Below are positions 21,239 to 34,129 of a stretch of 64,000 nt of DNA, piece after piece. The notes below the pieces were generated by a model. It ran no database searches, was not told the DNA's origin, and worked only from the letters and a program-made list of their open reading frames with translations. Both the position numbers and the translations under genes were made by a program. Position 1 is the first letter of the stretch; each line of letters opens with the position of its first letter. This DNA comes from Circinella umbellata. Lineage: Eukaryota > Mucoromycota > Mucoromycetes > Mucorales > Lichtheimiaceae. The stretch lies in NCBI GenBank assembly GCA_025093555.1, contig JAIWNF010000090.1, positions 1 through 64,000 on the forward strand, given 5' to 3'.

Positions 21239-23461
21239 TTAAAAAATGTTAGATAATATGTCAAATAGTATCAATTGTTCAAATAAGTTTAAAAATAAAA
21301 ATAAAACAATACCAAGTTTCAGCAGCTTCACAACCAAAACTGGGGTTTGCATTCTTGCTCTTGGTATTCTGAAGCAATGAAGGCACGCTTTCTGCTGTTT
21401 TTCTCTTGATCTTTCCCATATTACCTTTTTCGGAAAGGTTTTTGGTGGTTGCAATTCTTCAAGATTTATAAATAAGTCGTCGCTAACTGCTTGTAAGTGT
21501 TGTAAGAGAGCTTGCGGTTGGTTTGGATATTTATGTAATAGGTTATTAATGCGTACGAGTTGAGTATTAATCTTATTCTCAACAGTTGGTGCAATATACG
21601 GCTCTGTTATAGAATTGATGGTGTTTTTCTTGTTGTAGTAGTGTTCTCTATATAATTTCATTAAAGTATGAATATTGAGTGTACCCGTTGCTATTATTGA
21701 TATTACCTTTGGTTGCAGTTTTTTCAGGATAGAGATGCCAGTGTCTTGGAACCAAAGTTAAGGAATTTCACCAGTAGTTGGTGAAATGTGGCAATATGGA
21801 AGGTAATAATGGGCTTTGATATTACATTTACAATTATCGGTTTTCATAATATTACATACCATGTGTAAACTCTTCGCGGATGGCATAAAATGCAAATTTG
21901 GATATTTTACGCACTAATTGAGCTAGTCGTTGCCTATGGTTAGGTGGAAGATGAGGATCAACTTCAAGGATTCTTTATCCAGTTGTCTTTTCCATGCCAT
22001 ATTCTGTTTCAAAAGATGATAAAACAATTAGCACAAACATCCATATATGACGCGAGACTATTTCTACTTACTTTTAATCTACAGTGTTCATCAATCTGCT
22101 TAAAAGTAGAGTATAGATTGCCACAGAATGTTTGAATTGATTTTTTCAGACTAGCATGTGATCCTTCAACCCGGTTTATACTATTATTTCCAAAATGTGT
22201 GCCATACGTAATATCTCAGCCTAACCACTTTTCACCAAACTCGAGCTTTCTATATTGTTGACCAAATATATACGTAGATGACAATAATAATAATTGTGAA
22301 TAGCTTATTTTACAAATAAAGATAGCGTTATAAATTTACTTACTCGTTTAAATATTGTATGACTTCTTCGAGTTTCTTGGACCTCATTACTATGTCTTTG
22401 TATTTGGCCGATGCGTTTGTCTCGAATTTTTAATCTGGAACAAGGCACATGTTCGAGAGAGTCATCATATTTATCAGCCCCCAAAAAGCTGATGCATTTT
22501 TTAAGCTCTTCATAATCACCCTTGGTATCAAAAAGCTTTTGTAATGTTGTTCGAAAATTACGCCGGACGTGAACTTTGCATAATAACTCTTTTCAATCAG
22601 GAAATATTTTGTCTAAGGCCTTTATCAAAGGATTTACACTATCAGTAACAAACGTTAGGGAGACACGAGTTAGTCAAATGATCAAACTATGTCTTGAAGT
22701 CTTTGAATAACCCAAGTATAAGTCTCGTTTGTTTCCCGACATACCCATCCACCAGAAATCCAAAATGTTTTTAAGCTAGAATAGCCAACGTTTCTTGTGC
22801 CTACGACATTGACAAAAGGCATTCGATGCTTGTTCGTTTTATATGTATGTTGCGTTAAAAATCACTATCACTGGAAACTTGCGTGCCAGATCGATAGCTG
22901 ATTAATGTGCCCAAATAAGTGAGACCAGGAACCATTTCTCTCCTTCTTGCTTTGAATCAAACGCGACTTGATATCCACTCTCGTGGAGCTTCGTAATTAA
23001 TTGGATTACTGTATGATCAGCATCGTTATTGAATACTGTTTGCCGCAAATTAGTAATATCTTTTAGAACAACGATCTTGCTCCGACTAGCAAGAAATGAC
23101 TTGATATCCATTTGATGCACCACTCTTAATCATGTGTAAAACAAATACTTAATCATCAGTAGCAAGTTGACGCAGCATTGGATACAATAATGGTTCCTGT
23201 GTTAGTTCATGATTATGTTCCCCCTTACATATAAAAGGAGACAACATGTCATCGCTGACGATCCGTATTTGATTAGCGAAGAGTCATACGGAATGAACGT
23301 CCAAAACGTTGCGAAAATTCTTTATGCTGTTTGTTCTGCTTGTGGTCGCCAGAATCGATAATTTTACGGCTGTCATTGGCAACAAATATTTTTGATTTGA
23401 TAGTATCCTGGTGAATGCTGTTGTTAGTTGGATGGCCATCATGTTTACATCCAAAAATCAT
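21239..23461 (-). pseudogene. Decayed MULE transposase
   Basis: Minus-strand coding relics in order: a possible N-terminal zinc region (KHDGHPTNNSIHQDTIKSKI) at 23461; DIKSFLASRSKIVVLKDITN and SGYQVAFDSKQEGEKWFLVS at 23120-22905; then SIDLARKFPVIVIF and TYKTNKHRMPFVNVVGT (the first catalytic segment of MULEs, with the Asp codon damaged). A middle part has several stops, and a C-terminal part SITEPYIAPTVENKINTQLV runs to about 21400. It differs in sequence from the 18.3-20.7 kb MULE, so it is another subfamily. Stops and frameshifts throughout rule out a functional product. Confidence 0.65.
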
Positions 23462-23469
23462 TTATCTTT

Positions 23470-26149
23470 TATCATCTTTTTTTTTCCATGGGAAATATTG
23501 CTTCTCATTGTATAAAAAGCAATTCCATTTTTTTCGCCCCATGCAAAGCATGTATTTTCTAACACCATTATAATCATCTCAAGTTCCCTGCAGTTCTTGA
23601 GGGATTAAGGTTGGAAATAGAGATTCAGATATTGCAATCAGTGAATATTAAAAAAAATGTCGTTTTTCGTATAAGAAAACCAAATTTTTTATGGTCTGTG
23701 TTTAACGGTGTTATTATTATCGCTTCATATATATTTTTTATATATTTGAATATTATCTGAATGTTATTCGTATATTTATATATTTCGCGTATATTTTTTC
23801 TCTACGGTGACCAAGCAGAAGTTATTGAGCATTACAAGAAGTACACAGTAAAAATAAAGAATTAGTCACCACCATATTATTCAGTATGTATAACGACTAA
23901 CATTATTAATATTATCAAACACTACTGCTCCAACACAACTGGTTTATTTTTATTCTCGATGATTCTTCTTTTTATTAGCGTAAAACTAAAGATCATCTTT
24001 TACTTATCAAGAACATGATCTATTTACTTATTAATACATTCTATGCCGATTATGTTAGCTACCGCATCTTACGTACGTATCAACAATGAGAGAAATAGAA
24101 TAAAAGTTGCTCCCATTCACTGTATATCATAAATCATTTTTTTTACTCATCCATTTTCCTTGATTCTTCAGCTTGAGATCCATCTTGGTTTTATTTTAAT
24201 CGATCACTTTTCCATTGAAATGGACCGTGATCCATCCAACTGCTTGTGTTGAGAAAAAGAATAGTCTTTTTTTTGAGATTCCCACGGCTACTGAAAATTA
24301 TAAAATCGTAAAAATGATTTCGTGATAAAAATAACCTCCTTTTTTTTCAACCGTTTTCTTTTTCTTTGTAATCAATCGTCAGCTGTTAAGTTACATTCCA
24401 TATATTATTTATCTTCAATGGAAAATGAGCGAGAAGAGAACAATGTCTATATGAAGGATAGCAGCAGAAAAATCTAAGAAAAAAAAATATTACGGTCCCG
24501 TAATAAACTAAACAGCTATATATATATATATATATATATATATACCAACAAAGGACGAATGGATTTCAACACATCTGCTTAATCATCTTAATCTTTTAAT
24601 ATTTAAACGAATTCTATATCGTCATGAAAAGGTTAGTAGGAATCTTGTTGTGAAATTGAGATGAAGATGAGACTTGTATGTTGTTCTTTTATTTTATGAC
24701 GGTTCTAACTTGGTAATAATAAACTTTTATTTTATACAGCGGTTGAGTTGGAACATAAACGGTTTGGGTTATTTAATGGGTGATTAGTTGTATATAATGG
24801 GTTACGTACGAATAGAAAAAGGATGATGGTGTTTTTTATATATGATGATTTTATTACAATTTATTATTATTGCATATCATTATTACGGTGGCTATTATTT
24901 TATTTTATTCGTTATTCTTCAACACTACCAGTTAATACCATCAATTATTTTTATATCTGATCTTCACTACCATCTTTGTTATCTTTGAACTTGAGACACA
25001 ATTCTTTCCTTTATCATGATTCAATATCACCATGCTGATAACCATTAGTTTATCCGTCATCCTTCAACATCACGATCGATACTCAATCTTTTTTTATCAC
25101 CATCCAATACTACTACGTGTTATTTTATTCACGATGCTTCAACATCATCCTTTTCTTGATCATTATTAACTAATGTCATTATTACTACTACAGTCGTGAT
25201 TTTTAGCACTTCAGGGCATGTTGAAGTTAGCTAATTAAATATCGTGACGCCGTGTATTTCATAAACAATGAAAAAAATTATACATCCACGATACCATAGC
25301 TTCCATACGTTGGGAGTTAAAACTATACATAAAGGTAAGATAATTTATAATAATAAATATATTATATACTTCTGTCGTTGGTATTTTTTTAAGTAATGAT
25401 AAACATTTCTTCTAATATTATGGATGATATATAAAAATAAATAAAAGAGGCCAAGAATTATATATTTTTTCTACAAGTGATTAATCCATGGGGGAATAAC
25501 GTTCCCGAGATCTATTGCAATGGCAAGGACATGAAGCTGTTGAATACATATTATATGAATATCTTTGCGAAGAGGAGATTGAGGATTACGTATGGGATAG
25601 TTCAAAACAAAGGACATGAAATGGTCGCGTAAAAGATATTATTTCGTGCTGGATTAAAAAAAACTTATGTCTGGTGTTTTTTTGACCGAGGAAACAAAAA
25701 AAAGACACCTCAGACTTTATACCCGCCTTACCTGGCATTTGAAAATTAAAAAAGGGTCACTATTAACATGTGTAACTTTATCATCAAGTAACTTACATAT
25801 TGTTAATAATAATAAAAATAGTGTATATATATATAGCCGTAAATTCCAGATTTTACGTATATGTTCGTTAAGCTTAGAAAATAATAATAAAGATAGTCAT
25901 ATTATTGCAGTAATAATTATAGTGATAGTGATAAACAATCAATAATAGTAATAGTAATAGTAATAGTTAATAACATTTATGTCTTGATATTATATTCAAA
26001 AAAATATACAAGGAATATATAGATATATGGATAGTATTCAGATAGTATTCAACTATTTAAAAATATATAATAATATTCATGTATTGATATCATATTGAAA
26101 AAATTTACAAGAAATATACAGTTATACGAATAATATATTTATTAGAATG
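23470..26149. other. AT-rich intergenic DNA with (TA)n
   Basis: No gene supported. A pure TA microsatellite lies at about 24515-24544. Several stretches rich in ATCATTATT / CATCATTC-type triplets occur between 24840 and 25190. At 25500-25615 a short plus-strand frame (RDLLQWQGHEAVEYILYEYL) looks less random than its surroundings but ends quickly; it may be a relic. Confidence 0.5.
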
Positions 26150-26539
26150 TCAACGAGGTACATACTCTAAGTTATAGTCAATGGTAATATCTTTTAGCGA
26201 ATGTGGAGTTTTTTGGGACCAGTAAATGTGTTCACGAGTATTTTTGCCTTTTGTTCGACCTGCAAAACCAATTACGTTATCTTCTTCGATTACTACATAA
26301 ATTTTACTACTAGCATCTGTTTTATACGGCCGTGGCCCATGGCCTTTAACTAATCTACATAACTCAACAAACGCAAGAAGTTTTTCACATTTCCCTTCAT
26401 CTTCATCCACGACAAACCCATGCTTAAAAAAGGGAATGACTACGGGCGCGCCAATTCTGAGCCGGCACTTTAGTAACATGGCGCGCCCTTCGTCTGTTTT
26501 ACTTTGCTTACTCTTGTTCAAGTTTGCTATATGAAACAT
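26150..26539 (-). CDS. Hypothetical protein overlapping a GGCGCGCC module
   Basis: An uninterrupted 129-codon frame starting with ATG at 26539 and ending at 26150. Composition is protein-like (KCEKLLAFVELCRLVKGHGP, IYVVIEEDNVIGFAGRTKGK) rather than low-complexity. I recognise no domain. Its N-terminal coding DNA contains two GGCGCGCC octamers 35 bases apart, and this module recurs inverted at 27727-27799 in DNA that is not open, so the frame may belong to a repeat family rather than a host gene. No intron or partner gene is obvious. Confidence 0.3.
   Translation of the reverse strand: MFHIANLNKSKQSKTDEGRAMLLKCRLRIGAPVVIPFFKHGFVVDEDEGKCEKLLAFVELCRLVKGHGPRPYKTDASSKIYVVIEEDNVIGFAGRTKGKNTREHIYWSQKTPHSLKDITIDYNLEYVPR
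26445..26487 (-). repeat. GGCGCGCC module, copy I
   Basis: GGCGCGCC at 26445-26452 and 26480-26487, 35 bases apart. Reverse-complemented, the spacer reads ATGTTACTAAAGTGCCGGCT and onward, matching copy II at 27727-27769 with few changes. The flank GTAGTCATTCCCTT also matches the right side of copy II. Confidence 0.85.
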
Positions 26540-27690
26540 ATCTTATTTAAACTGAATTTTCTCTACTTTAAATAAAAGAATTATGAATAAAAATATGACA
26601 GTCCGGTTGAATCATCATCATTCTTCAGTTGAATACTTTTTGATAATAAAAATATCAAGCCATTTGAAAAACTATTAAAGATATACATATTAATTTCTTT
26701 TTAATCTATTATATCCAATAGGTCAAATCAAATTAAGAATTAATTCATACGTATAAAGTAAAAAATCATATTCAATTTTTATTTTTACTTTCAAAGGTTT
26801 TAGTAATAGCATATTGAAATAATTATGCAATGGAAATATTAATAATAGGTGTTGTAAATATTAATATAAGCTTGCTATTATGGGATCCATGGACCAGCAG
26901 GATTCTTTAATATAGGTTCATTACAAAAAGCAATAACATTTGAAGACTATGCCGCTATCTTTCATACAAAGTGTTCTTGTTCTTGACTCATTCAACAAGA
27001 CTACACCAATATTTCATACGAGGATGCAATAGAATTCTTGTTTAAGAATCAAAATCTTGACTCAAGAGTTTACGATCAGCCACAAGACGAAAATTATACC
27101 TTTAAGAGAGATTTCTAGAAGCTATTGTTATTCATATTTAATATGATTGATTTGATTATTTTTTATCGTTTTGTATTATTATGTATATTTATGTCATCTT
27201 TTTTTTTTCGTTATACTACGTATGACCCAATTTCTTTCTTCTTCCCTATTTATATGGTACTCTCTTACTTGGTAATTTATATTATACAGATTATTCCTTT
27301 ATCCTACGTAATAAATGTTGATACGTGATCTTTTTTTGAGCTGCTCCTATAGCCCACGCATTCTTCTATATTATAATTCATATGTCCTTTTCTTATAATT
27401 TCGTTTATTTATAGCACAAGCATTATATAGTACGTATTATAGTTATATGCCTACAATTAGTGCCATTTTTGATCTATGTCATACTGCTTCGCTCCTTTGC
27501 TGTTGGCTTTTTTGTATAGTCACAGAAGTTTACGTATTGCATTCTTTTATAACTTTTTGCTTCAGTGATTTTTGAGTATATTTTATGGCGTAGAAATAGA
27601 AATAAACTCTATGTTCAATTGGCACAATACGTTAAATATATTGTTAATAAGTATTGTTGAGATTGTGAATATTTTGAATAAGTGAAGAAA
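26540..27690. other. AT-rich DNA with a coding relic near 26.9-27.1 kb
   Basis: At about 26880-27118 the plus strand reads AGFFNIGSLQKAITFEDYAA and, after a break, YEDAIEFLFKNQNLDSRVYD, ending at a TAG. This is a relic of an unidentified protein. A hydrophobic frame at 27125-27328 is AT-driven and not accepted. Confidence 0.4.
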
Positions 27691-27692
27691 AA

Positions 27693-27799
27693 GGGCAGAT
27701 GAAGGGTAGATGAAGGGTAGATGAAGGGCGCGCCATGTTACTAAGATGCCTGTTCAAAATTGGCGCGCCCCTCGTCTGACTGTAAAATTTTGGCGCGCC
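27693..27799 (+). repeat. 11-bp minisatellite plus GGCGCGCC module, copy II
   Basis: Three copies of GGGTAGATGAA-type 11-mers (27693-27725) run straight into GGCGCGCC at 27727, 27762 and 27792. The first interval (35 bases) equals that of copy I. Copy II adds one more octamer and the segment CTCGTCTGACTGTAAAATTT. The orientation is opposite to copy I. Confidence 0.85.
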
Positions 27800-28416
27800 C
27801 GTAGTCATTCCCTTAATTTAATGTAGAAACAAACACGCTTTTTTTGTTTTACTTCGCCGTAGTAGCATGTTGTCCCGCGAAAAAAAAAGACAAGTAAATC
27901 TTTTGTCGAGCGCGAAACCCAACAAAGGTGGAATAGGGGAAGCTCGTTATTTATATAAAAGATATATAGAATCCCTTTTATATCTAAAGAGAACGTTTAC
28001 ATATGAACTATCAAAGAAAGAGCCATAACTCTTGGCAACACTCGTTCAAAGTAAAATATCAATATAACGTGTTTGTGAATTGTGGGAGAGTGGAAAGAAC
28101 CCTTTTACTGAATGCATCAATTTCAAATGTTTTACTTAGACAGAGTACCACTAACTTGGTTCTTTTTTTACATAGGTGTAAATATATGATAAAAAATATC
28201 ACCTGGTGCTTCACCGAATAATTTCACTCGTATAAGTGTGTATCAGATATCACATTAAATCTATTTAGGTACAAGAACACATGATCATATAGCATAACAT
28301 ATTACTTTCTTATTTCTATAGGTAATAGAATTAGCTATACTCAAAATTATCTTTAACTATTACCTAATCTTTTTTACACGTGATTATTAATTTCCTAAAT
28401 GAGCATTTCACTATAA
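27800..28416. other. Intergenic DNA, no gene seen
   Basis: The 27830-27930 part is less AT-rich. A 72-codon frame at 28003-28221 has no recognisable features and I do not call it. Confidence 0.5.
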
Positions 28417-29307
28417 TTGGCATTGCTAAATATATTAGTTTCAATTGCCACTATCTCACCAAAATTTCTAGTATCAGACATGTACACTTGGTCACCATTA
28501 TCCAACTCTCTTACTCTCCAGTTTCAGGGTCAAATTCCAACAGCAATTGCAGCCATCAGCACTCAACTCCTCTTTGACAACATCGACATACATCCCTCAA
28601 TTGCTCATGCTCTACAGCCAAACCATTCTACACCCAATTGGGACAACAAACAAATTAATTTATCGCCTTGGCTCTTACCAATTTCTCTTCCCTTACGCAC
28701 CCCACGAAGCAGACCTCCTCGTCCCATTTTCATTATGCACACCGGCCCTGGCCGACTACGTCGCTTATGGCAATCTCAAGGTACATCTTTCACTACTTCT
28801 ACATCAAGAATTATCACCACAGCACCGACACCATCAGCTTGGCGACGTTTTTGGCGTCTTCAGCTCCCCCATAGTATCCGTACCACCTGGTGGCGCTTTC
28901 TTATCAATCGTATCTCCAACAAAGAGCAACTACATCGAGTTTTTCCAAGTAAACACACGTCCAATATGTGTCCAATTTGTGGCAATGAAGTAGAAACACT
29001 TCGACACTTTATGCTAGACTGTCCTTTGAAATTCACCTTTTGGACCATTGCACTACCCAAGATTAATGCTCCGGATACCATTACACATGCTGACATTTGG
29101 ACAGCTCTTCAACTTAAAACGTCAACATTACACCATCCTTTTCTTCACCACCATTTAGATTCTCTTGGCTTGATATTTCAAACAATATGGGCCATGCATT
29201 GGCGTACGGTCATTGACGGACACCCTTGGTCATTCCTTATTGCTGAATCTCACTTAGATAATCTCATATCTCGCTCCCCTTTCATTATTCCTGACTCTAT
29301 TCTGTAA
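28417..29307 (+). pseudogene. LINE ORF2 C-terminal fragment (zf-RVT)
   Basis: An open frame of 296 codons whose end carries the zf-RVT zinc-binding region typical of plant and fungal LINE ORF2 proteins. It reads TWWRFLINRISNKEQLHRVF, then CPICGNEVETLRHFMLDCPL, a C-x2-C-x7-H-x4-C arrangement after the LW/WR motifs. No reverse transcriptase YXDD block is present, so the copy is 5' truncated, as is common for LINEs. After the TAA/TAG stop comes GGGCTCAGAGCCC and an AATAAA, consistent with a 3' UTR. It may belong to the same family as the minus-strand LINE at 32.2-35.5 kb, which lacks this very part. Confidence 0.75.
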
Positions 29308-29516
29308 TAGTTTATAAAAATTTGGGCTCAGAGCCCCAATAAATTTAGTTTCATCCAAATAGAATCAACTCTACTGTATCATCTCGATGAACCATATATT
29401 ATTATGATATATGTACGTAGTCTAATTAGACCAAAGAGTATACGAATAAATCATTTACTTTAGTTATTGTTCCATAGACAGATTTAATAAATCTAATTAG
29501 AAATATTTTAGTACTA
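29308..29516. other. LINE 3' flank and short spacer
   Basis: GGGCTCAGAGCCC palindrome and AATAAA at about 29323-29342 fit a LINE 3' end. The rest is AT-rich spacer. Confidence 0.4.
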
Positions 29517-29730
29517 TTGTTTTTTTCCTAAAGATTCGCGGCCAAATTATTTTTCACTTTGCGTCCCCTGTGATTTTACGTTTGCGCTTGATTATTTTCA
29601 ACTTCGCGCTGTTTATAGTACTAATATACAAAGATTTCCGCGAAGTTGAATATAATCAGACGCAAACGTAAAATTACAGCGGATGCAAAGTGAAAAATAA
29701 TTTGGCCGCGAATCTTTAGGAAAAAAACAA
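29517..29730. mobile_element. Foldback MITE, ~214 bp
   Basis: The two halves are inverted copies over about 90 bases with roughly ten differences. The ends read TTGTTTTTTTCCTAAAGATT and its complement, and the arms contain TTCGCGGCCAAATTATTTTT. The element is flanked on both sides by TA (29515-29516 and 29731-29732), the target duplication of Tc1/mariner-like elements. The spacer is about 25 bases. There is no coding capacity. Confidence 0.8.
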
Positions 29731-30164
29731 TATAAGCCTATCATTCATCATTGTTTCTATCGCAACTAGGGCAAAAAAAAATAGTATGGGAGTACATCTT
29801 CAATATCAAAATCATCAGATTAAAAGAATCTGATAATCAAAAAATTGAAAAAAAAAATCCATGTCATTTACTTACTTATATCTAATCATGATTCATAAGT
29901 ATTTATTAAGTCTATTAATGACACACTTATGATGTATCTATGTGATAATGGGGGAAGATAAAGCGGAGAAAAGAATTATGTCATTTCTTTTGTATAAATT
30001 TACATTAAAAAAATATAGTTCAGTTATCGGGAAACAAAAAAAAAACGCGGGAACGTAGTAGATTAAGTACAACCATTTTAGCATTATAATAATAAAAAAA
30101 AAACTCTGTTCCTTTTTTTTTTTGGCTTTTCTCTTCACTCTATTATTGAGAAAAAAAAAAGACC

Positions 30165-31257
30165 ATGTTTCGACCATTGTTTCGATCGTTAACCAATCGT
30201 TCATTAAAACTTACAGTACAACGTAATGTTATTGTTACATCAAGACAATTATTACCTCGTATTCAAATGCCAGTTCAAGAAGTGCTGGTACAACCCCGCT
30301 GGTATTCTACTCCACAACAACAATGTTGGCATTGTGGCACGCCAACAAAGACTACTTCAGTTATATGTGAAAATCCTGAATGTCATTCTATTCAACCTGT
30401 TCAACCTCAAGTGAATTATTTTGATTTATTATTGGAAGGGTAAATAATTGTATATATATGTATGTGTATGTTACTGGGGAGAAGGAATGGAACATTGCGG
30501 GAGTATGTTTTTTTTTTTTCAAGAATAATAACAACAAAGAATAGAAACTAACAGAAAAAAAATATTATAGAAAAGAACATACTTTTGATGTAGATATTAA
30601 AGCTATGCGATTCAAGTTCTTAAGTTTACAACAAAAAGCTCATCCTGATAGTTATTCACAATCATCCAAGGTAAAATACACGGGAACAAAAAAAAAAGTA
30701 TTCAGGAAGACGAAATGAAAAGTTTAATAAATAGGAACAATTTATTTTATATATAAATAGAAAGAGCATGAATATGCACAATTACAATCATCTTTACTTA
30801 ACAAGGCATATGGTACATTGAAGGATCCATTGGCAAGAGCTCGATATATGTTAGAATTAGAAAATGTTGAGGTATCGGAATCAGATTCATTGCATGAACC
30901 TGAATTGTTAATGGAAGTTATGGAACTACGTGAAGAATTGGATGAAGTGACTAATGAAGAAGAATTGGATCAAGTGAAACAAACAAATGATGGTAAATAT
31001 TTATATAATAACAAAACATTTCGAGAAGGATAGAATACTGGAGGGGGGAGGGGGGAGGGTTGTGTTGTATACATATAAATATGCCTCAATGAAATTAATA
31101 TTTTATTTATAAAATAGCTAAATACGAAGAAACAGTAAAAAATTTATCTGAAGCATTTAAATCAAAAAATTTGGATCATGCAAAGGAATTAATGATACAA
31201 CTTCAATATTGGGAAACTATCCGACGTGCTATTATTGAATGGTCACCATCTCAATAA
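30165..31257 (+). CDS. HSCB/Jac1 mitochondrial Fe-S co-chaperone
   Basis: Exons 30165-30439, 30571-30670, 30761-30992 and 31118-31257 join in frame to 248 aa. Type III J-protein that delivers the Isu scaffold to the mitochondrial Hsp70 for Fe-S cluster transfer. Residues 1-45 are Arg-rich and lack acidic residues until Glu39, fitting a mitochondrial presequence. C54-x2-C57 ... C68-x4-C73 is the tetracysteine metal-binding region known in HSCB of animals and many fungi but absent from yeast Jac1. The J-domain carries the diagnostic HPD at residues 116-118 (QQKAHPDSYSQ). The C-terminal helical domain ends with KELMIQLQYWETIRRAI, typical of the Isu-binding HSCB C-terminus. Introns are all GT-AG and short (90-131 nt). 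A second-exon start is excluded because the cysteines are upstream. Flanked by LINE fragments on both sides. Confidence 0.93.
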
Positions 31258-32163
31258 AAAGAAAAGTATAATATAATATAAATAAAATAGAATATTAGAG
31301 TTCATTGTAAAATTTGTAATAGTATTAGATCCACCATATTATTATTTTTAGAATAGATAAGTATATTTATTATAAGATCAAAGTTGCATTATCAAATCGA
31401 CTCTAATTATCAATAGATTCACCTTTTAGTTTATTTGTTAAAATAAAAAAAAATCTTTTCTCATCCTCCCCCCTCCCAAAAAAAAATTAGTTGCTACGTA
31501 TCATATCCAAATCAAGTTACAAAAAAAAAAAATTACTGCCAAGTGGCAAATGTATATTAGTGTTAACTATAAAAGAAAAAAAGGTTATTAAATATTATTT
31601 AGAGTTGACCATGCAAGAAAAGTTTTCTTCCATTAGGAAATTGGGGGGGGGGCTGTGCACCCAAATATAAGTTTTTATTTTCTATATTACTAAACTTTGA
31701 TTCATTTTTCTCTTACTTTATATTACATTATTAAAAACGTATAACATCCAAATACATTATACTGTAGAAAGTTAAAAAAAGAAACCGAGAGATGAAACCT
31801 TTTTATATGTTAGTGCGACGTAGGGTTTTTTTTTCATTTTTGGCGCCAGCGAAAAAATATTATTCATTTAAATATCCTATGTGTACTACGTAGATTTTAA
31901 CTTTGCTATATATAACCAAAAAATCCAAGTTAACTTTAATGTATTTAGAATAAATATACATATACATGAAAAGATTCATTTACTAAGTTTTACCAAACGA
32001 AATCATTACATATTAAGGTACAAATAATCTATTCTTTGTCGTCTCTTCAACAAAGAATAAGTACAACATAATATATATGACTTTGTTGATAAATTTATTG
32101 TTTTTTCTTTATATAGAAAAACCATATGAATCTTTAAACTTTTTTCTCGTATAACCCTTTGTC
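31258..32163. other. Intergenic DNA, no gene seen
   Basis: AT-rich with several homopolymer runs, including G9 at about 31643-31651. Nothing coding is visible between the HSCB stop and the LINE. Confidence 0.6.
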
Positions 32164-34110
32164 TTAATCCTCAATCTTGTTGGACAGCGTCACTAGTGAA
32201 CCCATGAACCATGACAGAAATAGATGTACTAAAAAATAAATTCCAAAGTGAGAGAACAAATGATATCGGCAGCCCAATGTGGAGAAGAACAAGTCGCAGA
32301 TAAGTGGGGTGAACCGCATCATACGCCTTATTATGTTGATCCAAAATGAGATCCACACCCGGAATACGGTGGTAGCAAGCATATTCCATAATCAATCTTG
32401 CAGTAAGACCATTCTCCTTAATAAACTTACCTGGCAAAAAGCCCGTTTGAACAGGCGAGATAATAGGTTGAACGACAGACAGTAATCTTGCATTTACCAA
32501 ATGAGCAAAAGCTTTGGCATTAGTCTTGATTAATGAAATAGGTCGTCAATTGGATAATAGAGACAAATCTCCATTTTTTGGTAAGAGGCATAAACGAGTT
32601 TCGGACCAAGATTTGGGAAAAGCACCAGCACCAAGTGCATCATTATACACATTAACAGCGAGCGCCCCAGTCAAAGGATGCTCAAAAAGAAGTTGTAAAA
32701 TTGGATATGGCAAACCTTCACTACCAGGACTACTAGCTCTGGGAGCACGTTTGGGACCGTCAATGAGACCCCCCCCAAGGAAAAAGCAGAAGTTAAACGA
32801 GATTGAATAATTGATAAAGAAAGTAAATCATTGGGGACAGGTTGGAGTATCTTATCAATGACATTATGGTCAACCGGTTCTGGTGAATAAAGATGTTGAT
32901 AGAACATTTTTGCAGCTTCGGTCATGGAGTCAGGCGTAGTACATAATGTGTTGGTGGTAGGATGACAAAGATAGGTTATAGTTCTTTTGACTTGTCGAAC
33001 TTCAATTGAGCATTTGGTATACGTAACCGGCAAATTGTTCATCATGTTACCGCCAACGTAAGCCAGCTCGAAGAGCATTAAGATATACTAAATCAGATTA
33101 AATGGTAGCAATTTCGTCTTCCAATGAAATCAGAAATCAGATAGGTGTTGTGTCGAAGTTCCATGTTGGTACAAGCTGATAAGTAGCCTCGTCGTTTCTT
33201 TTGTAATAATTGTAACCGGATTTTATTATGCGTTCCTCTTTTCCTTGAATACTTATATGCAAATTTACCAGTAATTAGCTTGATATGATCCCATTTGTGT
33301 TGAGTGGAAAGAGTATTAGGTAATTTTGAATATTCGTCTGTAAGTAATTGGTATAAACTGCTACAGAATTATTCATCATATGCTAATATAGAATTACATC
33401 GTCATAAACCAGGTCTAAGAGGTGCTTGGCCCAAGCGTAATTTAACAGAAACAAGTTGATGATTAGTCTATTAAGGGTTAATAAAATCAATAAAAGGAGA
33501 AGAAGTATAAGAGAACAAATCGTCAGAGGTAAAAATATAATCAATACAGGAACGAGAAGAATTACGAAGAAACGTGGGGTTTGGGCAATCACCAGAAGGT
33601 GTTACACAATCCACCCAAGAAGCAGAAAGATGTTTTTTCCAAATATCAGGAATACCATGAGAAGAACAAGAAAGGATTTGGTAATTAAAGTCACCCAAAA
33701 AAACACTATGTTCAATGGAAGAAGAAGAAGAAAAAGGCAATTGATATAAAGAAGAATAAAAAGGTACACGTTGAGAAGAACGGGTAGTAGGGGCATGAAG
33801 AACAATAATATTAATAGGGGCAAAAGAAAATAAAGAATGAGAAGCAGTGACATGTAAGACTTACCATCCAACTCGAAGGAATTTAAAGAAAGTTTAATAG
33901 ATGAATTAAGAGAAATGATTCCAACATGTTGGGACCAAAAAGATGATGATGCTTGAAATTGTGTAAAAACTGGATTGAAGGGTGTCATCGCCGGCATGAG
34001 TTTCTTGGAGAGTCAAAATATCAAGAGATTGTGATCGAAGAAAACAAATAAATTGTTTACTGCGTTGGGGATCGTCTGTATTAGGCAAGCCATGACAGTT
34101 GAGGGTACCA
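32164..34110 (-). pseudogene. LINE ORF2 (endonuclease-RT) relic
   Basis: APE-type endonuclease motifs (LNCHGL, LQETHA, GDFN, DYIF) then the N-terminal part of reverse transcriptase (QTGFLPGKF, LILDQHNKAYDAVHP). Low-complexity expansion occurs in the 33600-33900 part. Frameshifts lie at about 33990, 33470 and 32650. The catalytic YXDD region is absent. Confidence 0.7.
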
Positions 34111-34129
34111 ATTCTCATATTGATATTTT

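Noticed and set aside
25667..25945. 92-codon frame in AT-rich DNA
   Set aside because: Ends in Asn/Ile/Val simple repeats; no protein-like conservation pattern visible.
27125..27328. Hydrophobic 67-codon frame
   Set aside because: Phe/Ile/Leu/Tyr bias follows the AT content; no start context, splice sites or similarity.
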